A DNA stretch of 64,000 nucleotides from Grammothele lineata. Its lineage: Eukaryota > Basidiomycota > Agaricomycetes > Polyporales > Polyporaceae. Below the pieces are notes generated by a model that saw only the letters and a program-made list of their open reading frames with translations, made no database searches and had not been told where the DNA came from. Position numbers and translations under genes: made by a program. Positions 22,741 to 34,527 of the stretch are shown here, one piece after another (the first letter of the stretch is position 1; each line of letters begins with the position of its first letter). Location of the stretch: contig NDFF03000013.1 of assembly GCA_002150815.3 (NCBI GenBank), positions 310,001 through 374,000 on the forward strand, in the 5' to 3' direction.

Positions 22741-23766
22741 CCCTTCCAAAGGCCGATGAAAGCACCGGACACAACCGGTCCGCACCGGCTGGGGCCCTCC
22801 GGGGGCTCGCATCGTGCCACCGGCCTATGTAGGTACTATCGGGGGCCCTGTGTCAGCAGTGAGCGCTTCCTCCTGACCAATATCCATGTGCTGCCCGGTG
22901 ATCTTGCGAACGGATCCACCCAAGGGCAGAAGAGGTGACAGTAACTCATACCTGGTATTATGAGATGATCAGAACGTTAGGGCAAGGTTGAATGCCTCAT
23001 GTTTGGCTCTTTATACCATGACATGATGTGCCCATTTCGGTGTCACATGGTGAATGTTAGGAGATAGGAGAACGTCTTCTATACCTAATAAGTAACTGAC
23101 TGTGTTGAGACATATATGACATATGTGGCACGGGCTGTGTGTCATATTGACATGAATTGCCCCATTGGGCTACTGTGGACCTAAAACAGATGGTCATCTG
23201 ATATCAGAATGCAGCATGCTGAGAGGGTCTCTTGCTTCTATGCCACACTAATTTCACGATCTGTGTCAGACTCTACAGCTTCCAAGATCATTCAGTATCT
23301 ATATATAGCTCATCCTCAGTTATAAAGGGGACTCTCCCAGCACCACTGAAGGGATTCAAGAAGGAGTGTCATTATGTCCACCAGTGCACTACATCAATCG
23401 GTGAGTTAGTATTCAGCGGTTTTATAGTTGACTACCATTGTTAACAAGTACAACACAGACTTGGACCACTATATCAAAACGCACAGTACTGGAGTTGAAC
23501 CATGAAATCAGACGGAGGTTATGTTGGATGAATAAGAGCAGTGCGAGGTGCCACTTCACTACTGTGCGTTAACCGCTATGCTGACCAATACATGCCATAA
23601 TTGCATCACATGGTTTGGTATTCTATTCAACAGCCACCTCCGCTGAATGTGCGGACTTTGATTCTCGCTTAGCAGGCAGTATAGAAATAAATCGGTCAGC
23701 AGAAGGCGCATTCATTCACCTTTGCCACGTACCGCCATCATCGTCGCCATCACCCCCTCTTGAACA
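22741..23766. other. AT-rich intergenic DNA
   Basis: From about 22.94 kb the composition shifts toward A+T, as at 10.1-12.1 kb. No gene is supported before 23767, although upstream exons of the next gene may lie here. Confidence 0.3.
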
Positions 23767-24216
23767 ATGCATTTTGCACCCCTCGCGAAGATGTGTTCTC
23801 ACTTCAGTGCTGGTCATCGGTATGTATAGGCATCTGCCGGAATATGCTAGATGATTTGATGAAGCTGACCGCGATGTGTTTAGGTACCAGAAGTTGCAGA
23901 GGGTTGTCAAGCAGGCCTTAGGCCGGGGGAAGTCGCTCGTTGGTATGCTATTAAATCTTCATAGTTCTCTTATGTGGTGAATGTCTCATATTTACTAGGT
24001 CTTCTTCCATCTCCAATGCAGTGGGTGGACAGACGCACGGCCCGCCGCAGGGAGGAGCGTTTTGTCTCGGAATGGTTTATTATGTTGAACCAGGACCCGG
24101 TGCAGTTTGAGGTTCGTCAGGACGTGAAGGTGGAAAAGCAAGGCCTCCAGGTCATAGAGGTCGACACCTTTGCAGCTTGGGTTCATGAAGTCATGGGTGC
24201 AGTATCTGAGCTCTGA
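23767..24216 (+). CDS. Hypothetical basic protein, about 109 aa, in AT-rich segment
   Basis: Exons 23767-23819, 23884-23942 and 23999-24216 join in phase with GTATGT/GTATGC donors and TAG acceptors. The product contains HRYQKLQRVVKQALGRG and a basic cluster RRTARRREERF, with no domain I recognise. The start may be internal if upstream exons exist. The AT-rich setting suggests an accessory or transposon-associated gene. Confidence 0.4.
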
Positions 24217-24600
24217 ATGTACAGAGTTGATGTTCAATATAAGTTCACTGCCATTGCTGCATCTATGGACACTATCACTCCAACTTCCCCCTGGTTACCT
24301 GGTAGATGTATGGTCATGTTTGCCCATTGGTTTGTCAGCAGTTGGATATCAGAGGATGCTCAATCAGGAATGGCCTGTATCCCATCTGAGTAGGGCATGG
24401 CCCTCTGTAATGTGTGGCATGCTGCATTGGTCGAAAATCTACGACAAGCATACATACTTGGGAGTCAGATATAGTGGTAAATAGTAGAGACAAGCTTTGA
24501 CTGTACTGCAAAGCAAAGCGCGACCGCCGCCGTCAACGGAGCGCGCGAGACTGGGCCGACGCGTCGATCGACGCGTCACTCACGTGCACACGACGATCCC
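24217..24600. other. Intergenic
   Basis: Nothing supported. The A+T-rich composition ends near 24.5 kb. Confidence 0.3.
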
Positions 24601-25041
24601 GTGGCACCAGTGCCGCCACAGTACTTGATGTTAATCTCCCACTTCCATTCAAACTCCGCTGTAGCTGAGCCGCCTTATCTTATCAGAGGGACTCCGGCTT
24701 CGCACGCGCGTGTCTGGCGTGTATTCAACAGCACCGTTTCGCTCCGTCCGGGCATCCTGCTCGAGGCTTCTCAGCGTAGCGAAAACGAGTCCATTACGAG
24801 ATCTGAACTAATTGCCTATAGTGAGTCTGCACAGTGCTTAAGTGAACTAATGGATGGATTGTTGCGCTCGATACGCAAAGCGTGTCGCAGGCGGGCTGAG
24901 TTCTCGCGCAAGGTGAAATCACAATTGGTGGCAATGTTAACTGCGGTGCACAGCGCTAGACGGAGTCCTCAGCGTCTTGCTGGGATAACACTTCATGGAT
25001 CCGCTGATCATGAAGAGCTTCTCAGGCTCGTAGTAAAATAG
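24601..25041 (+). CDS. Weak candidate ORF, 146 aa
   Basis: A single open frame with a helical, basic C-terminal half (LLRSIRKACRRRAEF) and no recognisable domain. It begins right after a GC-rich stretch that includes CGACGCGTCGATCGACGCGTC, a self-complementary sequence. It could be a real single-exon gene or a chance frame. Confidence 0.25.
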   Translation: MAPVPPQYLMLISHFHSNSAVAEPPYLIRGTPASHARVWRVFNSTVSLRPGILLEASQRSENESITRSELIAYSESAQCLSELMDGLLRSIRKACRRRAEFSRKVKSQLVAMLTAVHSARRSPQRLAGITLHGSADHEELLRLVVK

Positions 25042-26717
25042 CACACCGTTAAATGGATAAATGAGTAGACCGCCGAGCGACCGCCCTACCTGACGCCTGG
25101 CACGGTGTGGCTACATACTAGTAGAGCCTATAGAGCCTATATTAGCTACTAGTAGGTACTAGAAACACAGACCCGGTACAACGTGATGATGCTCGGGTTT
25201 CATTTCAACTGAGACGCTCTACATACGTTAGTAGGTACTCATCAGCATAGAGCTTTGAGGACCGCCACGGGAGCCTCATAGTACCGGGTACTAACGCTCA
25301 GTGCCCTCTAGGATTATGTAAGCAACCCCACGGGGCCGTCGCGCAGCGTGTCTCCCCACGTCGTCACTGTCCCTCTTCTCCATCATCGCCTCGCCCGCAC
25401 CATCGTTGCGTTCCTCCCTGGGCCGTTGTGTTCAGCTGTGTGGTATCTTTGCTTGCACCGCGGTCTGGAAGCCGATGTCGATCGTGTCGTCGTGGCAGGG
25501 GGCCCTCCTCACTATTCAACGGTATGTAGTCGCTGCCTTTATGGGTTCCTTAGGCGGCATTTTCTGACAGTCACGCAGATGCATTGCCTACCGGTCATGT
25601 TGTTTACTCTTGGCGGCCTATCTGCGGCTGCATGTGGAAGCGTGTGTGCCATTGACGGGACGGCTTTTGTACGAGAAAAGCGAGTCGATTCGGCCCTCGG
25701 CCTCACTCTTTCCTAGCAAGTCTATCTTTCCGCCCCATTCGTCTCCACTTCGACGCTTCGTCTTAGCATGTGGGGTGGATAGCCTCTTTCAGTGGTGCGA
25801 GGTATTAGCGTCAGGTGAGTTCTAAGGTGCTCTTCATAATGTTGTCTAATCGAGCATTACTTGGAAGGCGTTGCGCCCCTTCCGAATGCTAGGCTTGTGT
25901 CCAACTGCCGCATGCTCTCATCCTCTATTATGTCCCGTGAATTTCAAGCGTTCATGGTGACAAGACCTCAAGGCCGATCCTCCGTTGCGGAGGTGGCAGT
26001 GTAGTGAGTCTCATCGGCCCTCCCAATATCCGTCCTGCGAGCACCGTCGTGCTGTAACACATTCTTTCCTTCACAGCACCATTCCTCAATTGCCTCACCC
26101 TCAAACTCTTGTCTTAGCCATATCATGGTATGTTCTCGCCCCGTTACGATGAGCTGTCTCGGCAGGAGGAGGGGTTAAAGAAGGAGTCGATTGCGAGGGC
26201 GTTCGCTCTTCGTGATAGGGATTGGTGTCAATACGGGCAGGGGGCATGATATCATCTTTCCGGTTTCGCCTTCCACACTCATTTTCTCCGGCGTTGACGA
26301 GAGCACAGTATCACGCTGTATTATTTGCTGCGCCTATTTACTTCTAGGCCTCGTTTGCGTGAGGACAATCTTTGTGGGAATGCATGTGTCCCGTGGCCAC
26401 AATGCACTAGCGTACATGAGTTACAGCTAAGCTCAAACCTGTACGATGGTTCGGTACTAGTTCATATGTATGGACGTATTTTGCCCAGTAACAGCGGCTG
26501 CGTCCAAATTCAGCCTCAAACTCAGGTTCAAACCTCCAAGTCCTACTTAGTCATATGGATTTCGACGCTTCGGATACGCAACCCAGTGTATACTCAAGTG
26601 TTTCGGCCGATCGTCTTGATTGTGAAGGTGAAATGGAAATTTTCTGACAGGGCATAAATTAAACGCGCTTTGTAGTAGATCGGACATAGGTACATGTGGT
26701 TGGACATCAGGGGTGAT
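25042..26717. other. Low-coding stretch with short local repeats
   Basis: TAGTAGGTACT occurs twice (near 25150 and 25230), and TAGAGCCTA is tandemly duplicated near 25126. A possible spliced frame at 25348-25814 (intron about 25521-25578) has no recognisable product. Confidence 0.3.
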
Positions 26718-27311
26718 CTATGTCTCTGCAGTGGCCTCAGCACCCCCCTCACCAGCAGCGGATTGTACCTGAGGAACGAAGAGTGTAAACTCCATGAGTC
26801 TACTACCAGCGAAGTGGGCAAGAAGGTTCCAATAGTCTATGGCATCGTTGAACTTGAGCCTGTATTCGTACGGAGTCTGCGAGTCTGTCTGGTAGCGGCG
26901 CCTGAGACGCAACAAGAGCTGGCTCTGGACATGATTTGTTGATGAACTTATGGGCGTGAAGTACGTGTCTAATGGCGTACCTCATCGGTAGATAAGTAAC
27001 GCCCCTCTTTGATGGCTTGGAAGCAGAGAACGTTGGGTGCCCCATGGGCCACGGCTTTGACGATAAGCCAACCTGCCAGCGATAGTGATTAGCAACCAGA
27101 GTAAAGTGCGTAGGTGTTTAGGGACATTGAAAGTTCATGTAGATATGGCGGTATGGCGGTATGGTAGAGTGCTGGCTAGTGTGTACTTACGTGCTCCATT
27201 CCCGGCTTGATTCACGCTGACTCTGACCGGGTACCAGTTGCTAGTGGCGAGCAGCTCAAGGCTGTTGGAGAAGGAAAAGGTAACGTTGTCGCAGCTAAAT
27301 TCGGTTTGCAT
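26718..27311 (-). CDS. Small hypothetical protein, 139 aa, three exons
   Basis: The ATG at 27311 sits in a strong context (GCCACCATGC). Exons 27311-27191, 27072-26981 and 26924-26718 join in phase over introns of 118 and 56 nt. The protein has a beta-rich N-terminus (EFSCDNVTFSFSNS), a central ARG/LYS-rich helix (LLLRLRRRYQTDSQT) and an Ala/Glu/Gly-rich end. No domain is recognised. The coherent splicing and Kozak context argue for a real gene. Confidence 0.5.
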
Positions 27312-27873
27312 GGTGGCAATCCGTCAGGAGGAGCTACTGAGACAGAGGGGAAGATGGAAAGGAAAGGATAGGGGCAGTGGGGGCCTACTAGAGGGGTCGA
27401 GGGAGTTGAGATTGGTGACTAACGTTCCACCGGGAATCGTGGGTGCACACGGGGCCATGGAGACGTACTATGAAATAAGCCGACTATCGTGGGTATTGCA
27501 TGGGTCCCTCAGATAGGGAGGACGCTTACTTGGCGTCCCGTTGTCGTAGCGAGACTCAATAGCGGGGACCGCGGCATGGGTTCAGACCCCCAGAATCGGA
27601 CATTGACTCGGAGCGGCCTGAAGTGGGAGCGACTGGCGCTCATCACGGGCTGCGTCATATGGTTAACGTGTCTCCTGAGCTCTTTCTTCCCTCAGCCACC
27701 GCATGCTAAACTGTCGCCGCTCATCTCCTCTTAGTAGAACATCCCCCTCCTTTGGATGAATTCCGGAGCTCGTATATACTATAAGTACTTAGCCACACCG
27801 TCTGCCGTATTCCTTCCAACCTTTGCTCTTGCTATATACACTGGCATCTCATTCGACTTCACCATCTCTTGTC
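27312..27873. promoter_or_regulatory. Intergenic with TATA element near 27771 (plus)
   Basis: TATATACTATAAG lies about 100 bp before the ATG at 27874. The interval otherwise shows no coding sequence. Confidence 0.4.
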
Positions 27874-28655
27874 ATGGCTAGAACGGTCGGTGACATTATT
27901 AACGCGGAACTCGAATCGTCCATCGATTACTCCGGTTAGCGTTCCGTTGATGCGGGGTCTCCGTATAATGGCCCCTTCACACGAAGCCCGACTTCGAAGT
28001 TCCGTGGAAAGGATTTCAAGGCATACAATACACGGATCAAATGGTTTCTATCTCGCGTGCGGGGATACAATCATCATTTTCGGGGATACGGGCTTGCTCA
28101 TTCAATTGTACCATTTAGGAATACCGCATGTGTATGACCGTGCGGCGTTGCATACTCTATCAAGCAGGACAGAAGTTTTCTAAGATCCTTCCGATTCAAG
28201 TAACGGATACCTGGGATGGCGATTGCGGCGCTCTGCCGTCGACTGAAGATTTCGATATAAAGTCTTGGGTTGGCGGTCCGTTCGACATCTATAAGGTGGA
28301 CGCATTTCCTGGCACAGACTGTGATCTTCAGAATGGGTACGACATAGTCGTACTTAGTTCGCGTCTTCGAGCACGGTCAAACCCCGATCGGCCTCCTGTG
28401 AACAAGGTGGTTGGTAGACATCTCGGGATTAAATGGCGGGGAAACATCTTGGTATTCAAGCGCGCCGCAATGTTTGATACCGATAGAGTTGTTGACATCA
28501 CACAACGCGAAATATCCTTAATCAATTCTTTGCTCCACCGGTGCGTTTTCATTGCACATCATACCGTCCTTCCTTGTCTTCCATTCCCTAAGTTTGTTCT
28601 CTCGGCGCTGGCGGAACAACGTTCTGATATTTACGTTGCAGGTGGCTACAGATAG
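27874..28655 (+). pseudogene. Hypothetical lineage-specific gene, probably frame-disrupted
   Basis: The ATG at 27874 follows a TATA box and opens MARTVGDIINAELESS. A 52-nt intron leads to a frame reading FYLACGDTIIIFGDTGL that stops at 28183. A second strongly protein-like frame (28128 onward; ILPIQVTDTWDGDCG, HLGIKWRGNILVFKR) is shifted by one base. No intron of credible length joins the two, so I infer a single-base frameshift near 28150-28180, or an assembly error. Function is unknown. Confidence 0.45.
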
Positions 28656-29476
28656 ACTGCAGCAGCTAGGCGTAGTTCGTTGTTGACGCCGCCGAGGACG
28701 CCTTTGCTCTACGAACGGGTTCTGTTGATCGGCGGAGAGCGATGCGTTGTATCAGAATGTCATTCATTGCAACCGGTGAACTTCTGTGTGTCTAGCCTGA
28801 CTTTGTCCGATCTTTGTGCCGCTACAATTGTCTAGAAGAGCACCTCATCAACGATCTCCGTGTTTCCCGCAGTTTGCTTTTTGGACTGTTCGCATATGAC
28901 TCAAGAACGGCTAACAGAACTTAAGTAGACGGCTCAAACACATGCGGTCAGTATGATGTTTGAGGTCATAACCTCTGCGCATCCTTTTCCGTTTTTCGGG
29001 AGAGATGGTCACGGCCGGCAATTGTTTATGCCGATTCAGACTCTGTCGGACTCACAGTATGGCTCGGCCGTCTGCTCGGGTTCTTAGTACTATCGACGTT
29101 CAGAATTCGCTACGCAACCTGGCGTCTGAGATGGTTATACTGACACATTCACATTTGACTTGACCGGGTCGGCCGACCGGTTCTTACCCTGGTAGCGGAA
29201 ATTGCTACTGCGTCAGTGGCTTATAAGCAGCACCTGCGACCCGTCCGCTCCCCCCAAAAAAACTCTTTCTCCCGCCTCCCCTTCGCCGAAGTGCGTTACC
29301 CTTTCCCATCATGTGCACCGACTCTTATCATGATCATAGTTCACCTCCTATTCAAATCCCCTGTTGTTGACAGCAGTTACTTGATGGATGCCATTTCCGA
29401 CCATATCCGGGGTTCCAATACGTGAGCGCGTGTTCGTATTCGCTTCAAAGACACGAGCCTGACTCAATATTACTAG
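28656..29476. other. Intergenic, possible 5' exons of the next gene
   Basis: An exon-like segment (29362-29412, product end GFQY) ends at a GTGAGC donor that pairs with the acceptor at 29476. No start codon could be assigned. Confidence 0.3.
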
Positions 29477-29993
29477 GGCCATGGCCCCTGTAGCCGAATT
29501 CCAAAACATACTGCGTTGCCACATCCCTATGCTTGGGACCTCCGGAGAATGGTCAAGCGTATCAGCGAAGCTGTTCGAGATCAAGGATACCGCCGGACAA
29601 GACAGCGCGGGTAGAACGGAATGTAAGTGCCTCAATCAAGTTCAACCGCTATGCTTCATGGAATTCTTACACGCATTTCAGGGATTTTGACCATTTCTCC
29701 AGGTCGTTTCATCTCTCACGACTTAATTCCTCTCACCGACTTGAATTATTCGTTGACGTTTGACGAGGTGCGTTTAGTTCTGTATACGTTCTTCTCCGGC
29801 TCACCATATCCGATTGTAGGAGAGCCTCACAATTGGATTCACTATGACGCTGATTGCTTCGGGCCCTGAGTTCACTTTCGAGGAACAGTATATCATGTTT
29901 GAAGATGTCTGTAACTGGCTCAGCGCGGTCGCAATGTGCTCCAGCATCCGCCTTGACACCCTGGTCTACAACTATCACCACCGTCTCACGTAG
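29477..29993 (+). pseudogene. Hypothetical multi-exon gene or relic
   Basis: Exons 29682-29767 (ILTISPGRFISHDLIPL) and 29820-29993 (FEDVCNWLSAVAMC) join in phase and look genuinely coding. The preceding exon (29477-29622) contains LRRMVKRISEAVRDQGY in a frame that does not fit the phase needed at its donor, so either that exon is frame-shifted or my donor is wrong. The combination resembles a hypothetical protein type I believe to be common in agaricomycetes; that is from memory only. Confidence 0.4.
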
Positions 29994-31048
29994 TTCTATG
30001 GTCGCTGTCAAAGGTCATTGGCCCTTCTAAACTGCGATAGCTCAAGGGAGGTACATCTGCTAGGCGGAAGTTTGTAGTGGTGCTGGACACTGTGTATGTT
30101 GTCATTAGTATTCCGAGTACTTGATCAATGATCAGTAGTTATACGCTTAAGAAGCTGTTAGCTCGATGTGGTATTTACTTGTCGCCTGACTGGATTGAGG
30201 GTAAGGACGAGACGGTTCTGGGCACTATAACTGACTTTCGCTTTGCGTAAACCTGCCGGATAATATTGACTTACTGCAGATGAGATCAGGCGCCTCAACG
30301 GCAAGCGCAGCGTTGCGCGGCTGGACATTTTCGTGCAGCTGGGTTTATTGGTAGCGCCTGGAGTGACGAAGGGATACATGAGTAACATCGCAGTGCGTAG
30401 TATAAGCTGGAGCCATGTACGGGTTCTTTTCTGGGGCGTTCGATTCGCTCGTCATCCCGTGTGTCACGCAGATCTCGGACATGGGCCGCTTGAAGATTGG
30501 CACCCGAGTCACGGACACACTGTACTCGATCATCTCTGAAGTTCTGTAAATTGCACTCTTACCTTTCCTATACAAGCATGCCGACGACATTTATACATGA
30601 CGGATAGGGTACTATCCTGAGGGTCGGCTGTAGGCGCAATCCTCGAGGCGGGTAGGGGCTCCTTGGGATGACGCTCCTCGCGGCAGGTGTGTCGACGTTC
30701 GCAGGATCCTTCTTCAAATCTAAGACTCGGACGAAAGCGATAAAGCGATACGGTGTCTTAGGGATGTTCGGCCGAACTTAGCGTGCCACCGCTGCTCTCT
30801 GACTGGTTTTCAGTCTACCGCATCACTCCGCGATGCTCCCTAGTCTTTGTATTCTCGAACCCACAACGCTCCTCCTCACTATTCCACTCCGAGCCTCAAG
30901 TGGTCTGTATACATTGATGAACGAGCCGGAACTCTCAGTTGCCTCTGAGTCTCCGTGTGTAATCTCTTGGCAGGTATATGGTAACAAAGTAACCCGCCGC
31001 GGCGGTGGAGGTTCGCGGAACGTGTGCTAGAATGAGGAAGAAGAGTTA
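29994..31048. other. Low-coding stretch
   Basis: Exon-like pieces occur at 30130-30250 and 30281-30350 (plus; RRLNGKRSVARLDIF), but no complete gene could be assembled. Confidence 0.3.
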
Positions 31049-31703
31049 TCAACGTAACGAAGGAAGAACAGCATTGAATGGTAGAAACTGCATGTCACGC
31101 GCCTTGTGTGTACAGAGCCCCGTGTGATCTAGAGAGGCGACAGGAATGGCATCTTGTGGCTCAATCGTAACCCTCGGAGGAGCGCCCCAAGCGCACTCTG
31201 TCACGGTCCCCAAATGTAGTATTGGCAAGTATACCAATCTCCCTGTATGCTCTCTAGATAGGGGCCCAACATCAGGGGATTTGGTGGCGATGGAAAATTC
31301 CCAGGTAGCTCCATGATAGTATTCTGTACCTCTCTCTCAATCTACTTGATCTTGGGGTTCGGAGCGGCGCTGTGGTAGCAGTGCAATTTCGGGTCCTTCT
31401 AACTGCGAAATCGAGTAGCCTTGTAACGTATACGCTCGTACGTGTGTATCCAATTAGCGACATCGCCTTCGTAGTGAAGGTCTTGATTGCTCGTCACTGC
31501 TATGGGATAGTGACCAGTCATCTAGATAGGTAGTGATGGCTGAGTACGACCGTGACTCGGAGAGTTTGTAGTGGTACGTGGCGCTGGCAGGTGGGGTCTG
31601 GTAGACTGCAGACACCTTTTCGATATTCGGCGACCTCGAAAAGCGCCCATGTCAGACTGCCTCCGTCATCAAGTTCTTCGGGCTCATCGCTCTTCCTCGG
31701 CAT
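31049..31703 (-). CDS. Small hypothetical protein, 174 aa, three exons
   Basis: Exons 31703-31578, 31521-31404 and 31329-31049 join in phase over introns of 56 and 74 nt. The product starts MPRKSDEPEELDDGG, has a central block WIHTYERIRYKATRF and a long C-terminal exon with TEYYHGATWEFSIATK and WGAPPRVTIEPQDAIP. No domain is recognised. It is divergent from the F-box-like gene at 32001. A competing frame across exon 1 is also open but cannot be spliced to the rest. Confidence 0.55.
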
Positions 31704-32000
31704 GGTCCACCCGCCTCCCTCCCTAGACACGCCCTCTTCCCTAGCTCTCCATTGTCGAGTCACCCACTTTTGTCACCCACTTCTTCCACACCGCTATGCT
31801 CGCTACCGTCTCTCTCCAGGAACATAAATCATGGATGGCCGGTTACAATTCCGTCTGCTCGCACCGTCCATCTCGACACCTCTTGTTCAACACGATTCAA
31901 CCCGATTCAACCCTTAGCTTTCATCAGTTCCCAGCTGGTATGTCTCTGCGTTACTGTGATGTATCTACTCTTGTCAATGCTTATGGTGAACGCCAGCAAC

Positions 32001-33212
32001 ATGGAGACCGCGCTTTTCTGTGGCAAACCTCACATCGTCCGCGATGTTCCCGTGGAACTCGTGGTGATGGTCGCCGTGCATCTCCCCACTCCGAGCAAAT
32101 GCGCCCTCATGTTCACTTGCAAGACACTCCACGATATCATCGCGCCCGTGATGTATCGGAACATCAAGGTCAACATCTGTCGCGTTCCACGCCCACGTGG
32201 TATTCGCCGATTCAACTACACCTTTTTCCCCGCCACGCGCATCTTGTCATGCCTCCTTCTTTCCGCGGGGAACGCTGGAACCTCGCAAGCATACCATTGC
32301 TACGTTCAGTACGTAGTATCACTTTCGGTCAAGTCCCTCATACGGTCCGAGAACATCCGCCTTCTCCCGATTCTCGTGGAGGTCCTGAAGTCCGCAACGG
32401 CTTTACGGTTTCTTCGCATCGACGTTTGCGACGAATCTGTTCCTTCACTCGTTGGCCTATTGGATCGGAAAGGCATCTTTCGCCAGCACTCGCTCCCACC
32501 GATCGACGTCAACACTGCATCCTCACTAGCCACTCCTCTTTTCCTTCCCTCTCTCCGCAACGTAAGGTCCAAGCATGCAGAGGTGTGCATCGGAATGGCT
32601 CGGCTTCGGCCGTTGAACGCTCTCGCTATTGATACCTCATTCGATCACACCTCGCTCTCCCACCTCGCGGTGAATTTGACCACGGCGTCTGTGAGCCATT
32701 TGACGATTCTCGCCATCACACTGCCATCGGACAACGCGTCGTTCTACATGTCCGTGATGCAGACCATTGCCGTCGTTGCACCATCTTTGGAGTATCTCGC
32801 GCTCCGTACCGAGCGTCCATCGTGGTTCATGCTCGATTTAATCGCGGTGGGTGATATCTATCATTATGTGATGTTTTCGACATTGACACACCATGTATGT
32901 GCGTAGATTGTCGTCCACGTTCTGGTAACGTCTCCCGACGTCCTTCTTAAATTGCGCAGCATAGGCATTAATCACGGTGTCTACGACGCTGTGGTCCAAG
33001 AGATGGATCCTCCTGACGAAGAAGCAAAGGCTATCGCCGTGGGGAGGTCGCGTTTCATGTTGCTGCTGGTAGGAACTCGGGCATGGATGCGAAGGGACGA
33101 GTATGCGTGCATGTGGCGGGAACACCCATGGTTCATAGAATATGACTGGCCATGGTTATGCCCTCCCCAACGGGCGAGAGCAGAGGGTTTCGTACCATTA
33201 GTAGGCGCCTAG
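32001..33212 (+). CDS. F-box-like / LRR-type protein, 383 aa
   Basis: Exon 1 (32001-32846) joins exon 2 (32907-33212) in phase over a 60-nt GTGGGT...TAG intron. The chosen ATG has an AACATGG context; in-frame ATGs upstream (31983 and earlier) remain possible. Residues 13-55 (VRDVPVELVVMVAVHL then CKTLHDIIAPVMYRNI) fit an F-box, which binds Skp1 in SCF ubiquitin ligases. The middle has spaced Leu-rich segments (LRFLRIDVCDES, LTILAITLPSD, LEYLALRTERP) typical of the degenerate repeats in agaricomycete F-box proteins. Such genes are strongly expanded in these fungi. The substrate is unknown. Confidence 0.7.
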
Positions 33213-34527
33213 TATTCCGACCTAGCTGTCATGGACCGGCCATCTCGTCAATCAATCCACATTGATCCTTTGTTCAACTTCACAAGTCGTCCAGCGTGAT
33301 GTGTCGGAATAGTAGAAGTCTCGTCCCACGCCTTGACGTACGCCCACCATTAGGATTTAGCACCGTCAAGCGCTAGTTGAAAGCGAGCAGACTAGCTCGG
33401 ACCTCAAGATTCCTTTCTCAACCAATTCGACTGCGAAGCTGGTACGAGTTACAGTATCCCCTCGTGAAATGTTGTTGTCGGTACCTCACCAAGCACGATA
33501 CAAATCTTAACACAACGCCCAGACTGGGCTGGAGCTTGAGCGTCCACTACTGTGGCGGGAAGATGCGGCTGGAGCCTTCATCGATAATCTCAATCGCTGG
33601 TCCGTGAAATCACTGCGTCCTCACAGTAGTGTTAGTGGTGTCGCCAAAGAGAGTCGACGGCATGAGATGAAGCTTAGGGATCGCAGTCGGGATAAGAGAA
33701 AACAGGTTCGCTCGGTGCGGGGCCCGGGCTAAGCGCTAATGGCCAGGCGTTGGCAGCGCCCCAGTCCACTCCCAGTCCTGCCTTGTGCCCTTCCGCGCTC
33801 GACTCGCTCAGTGGAGCCGTGATTTTGTCCTCTATTGTCCCTTTTCTATACCGTTCACTCGTTGGTATCGGGATTCTCGCGTAGACTCTTGTTCAATGGA
33901 ACTCATAAGTGCTTCAAAAGTTCTCGACATATGGTAAGTGGCTGCTCCGCTCACACCTTTGAGGGGCAGGAAGGTGTCTCCCCGACCCTTCTGACACGTA
34001 TCAGTTCAGGACCCGCATTACTATTCTCTACTCGTCGACCCATCATGCATCGTTGTCTTCAACGTCAGAGATTGGTCAATGCGCTACCCTTCGGATGTAG
34101 AGGAAACGGAGCGTTGCAGGCGTGGGCTTGAAGGCATCCATGACACTCGTGATTGCTACTAGAATGCTGCTGCAACGCTCCTGCTGTAGTGAGGAACTGT
34201 GTGGTGACAACCGGTATGTCCCGCTTCCATCTAGCGTATCAGGGTGCGCCCGTTGTCGCTGATACCGTCGGGTTAGTACGCTTACTCAACTGATTTCGTC
34301 AGGGCTTACCCACAGTTCTGGAGCGTACGGTCGTCGAGTTCTGTTGCCCATCCCCTCGTCATCATGTCCACACAAGGCCGTCCATGATTCTGTTGAGCCC
34401 GAGTTGGGGAGCCTCGAACGTTTCACAAGGTGAGTGCCGGCCATCGAGTTCATTGATTATAGACCACCCGAGCACTAGTACATTTCGCCCCGTATCCACT
34501 AGCCCACGCCCTCCCTCGTCTACTACT
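33213..34527. other. Intergenic, no supported gene
   Basis: Only short frames without splice partners. It carries the promoter of the gene at 34528. Confidence 0.35.

Noticed and set aside
31522..31640. Alternative frame across exon 1 of the 31049-31703 gene that looks protein-like
   Set aside because: It cannot be joined in phase to either neighbouring exon, whereas the chosen frame splices cleanly.
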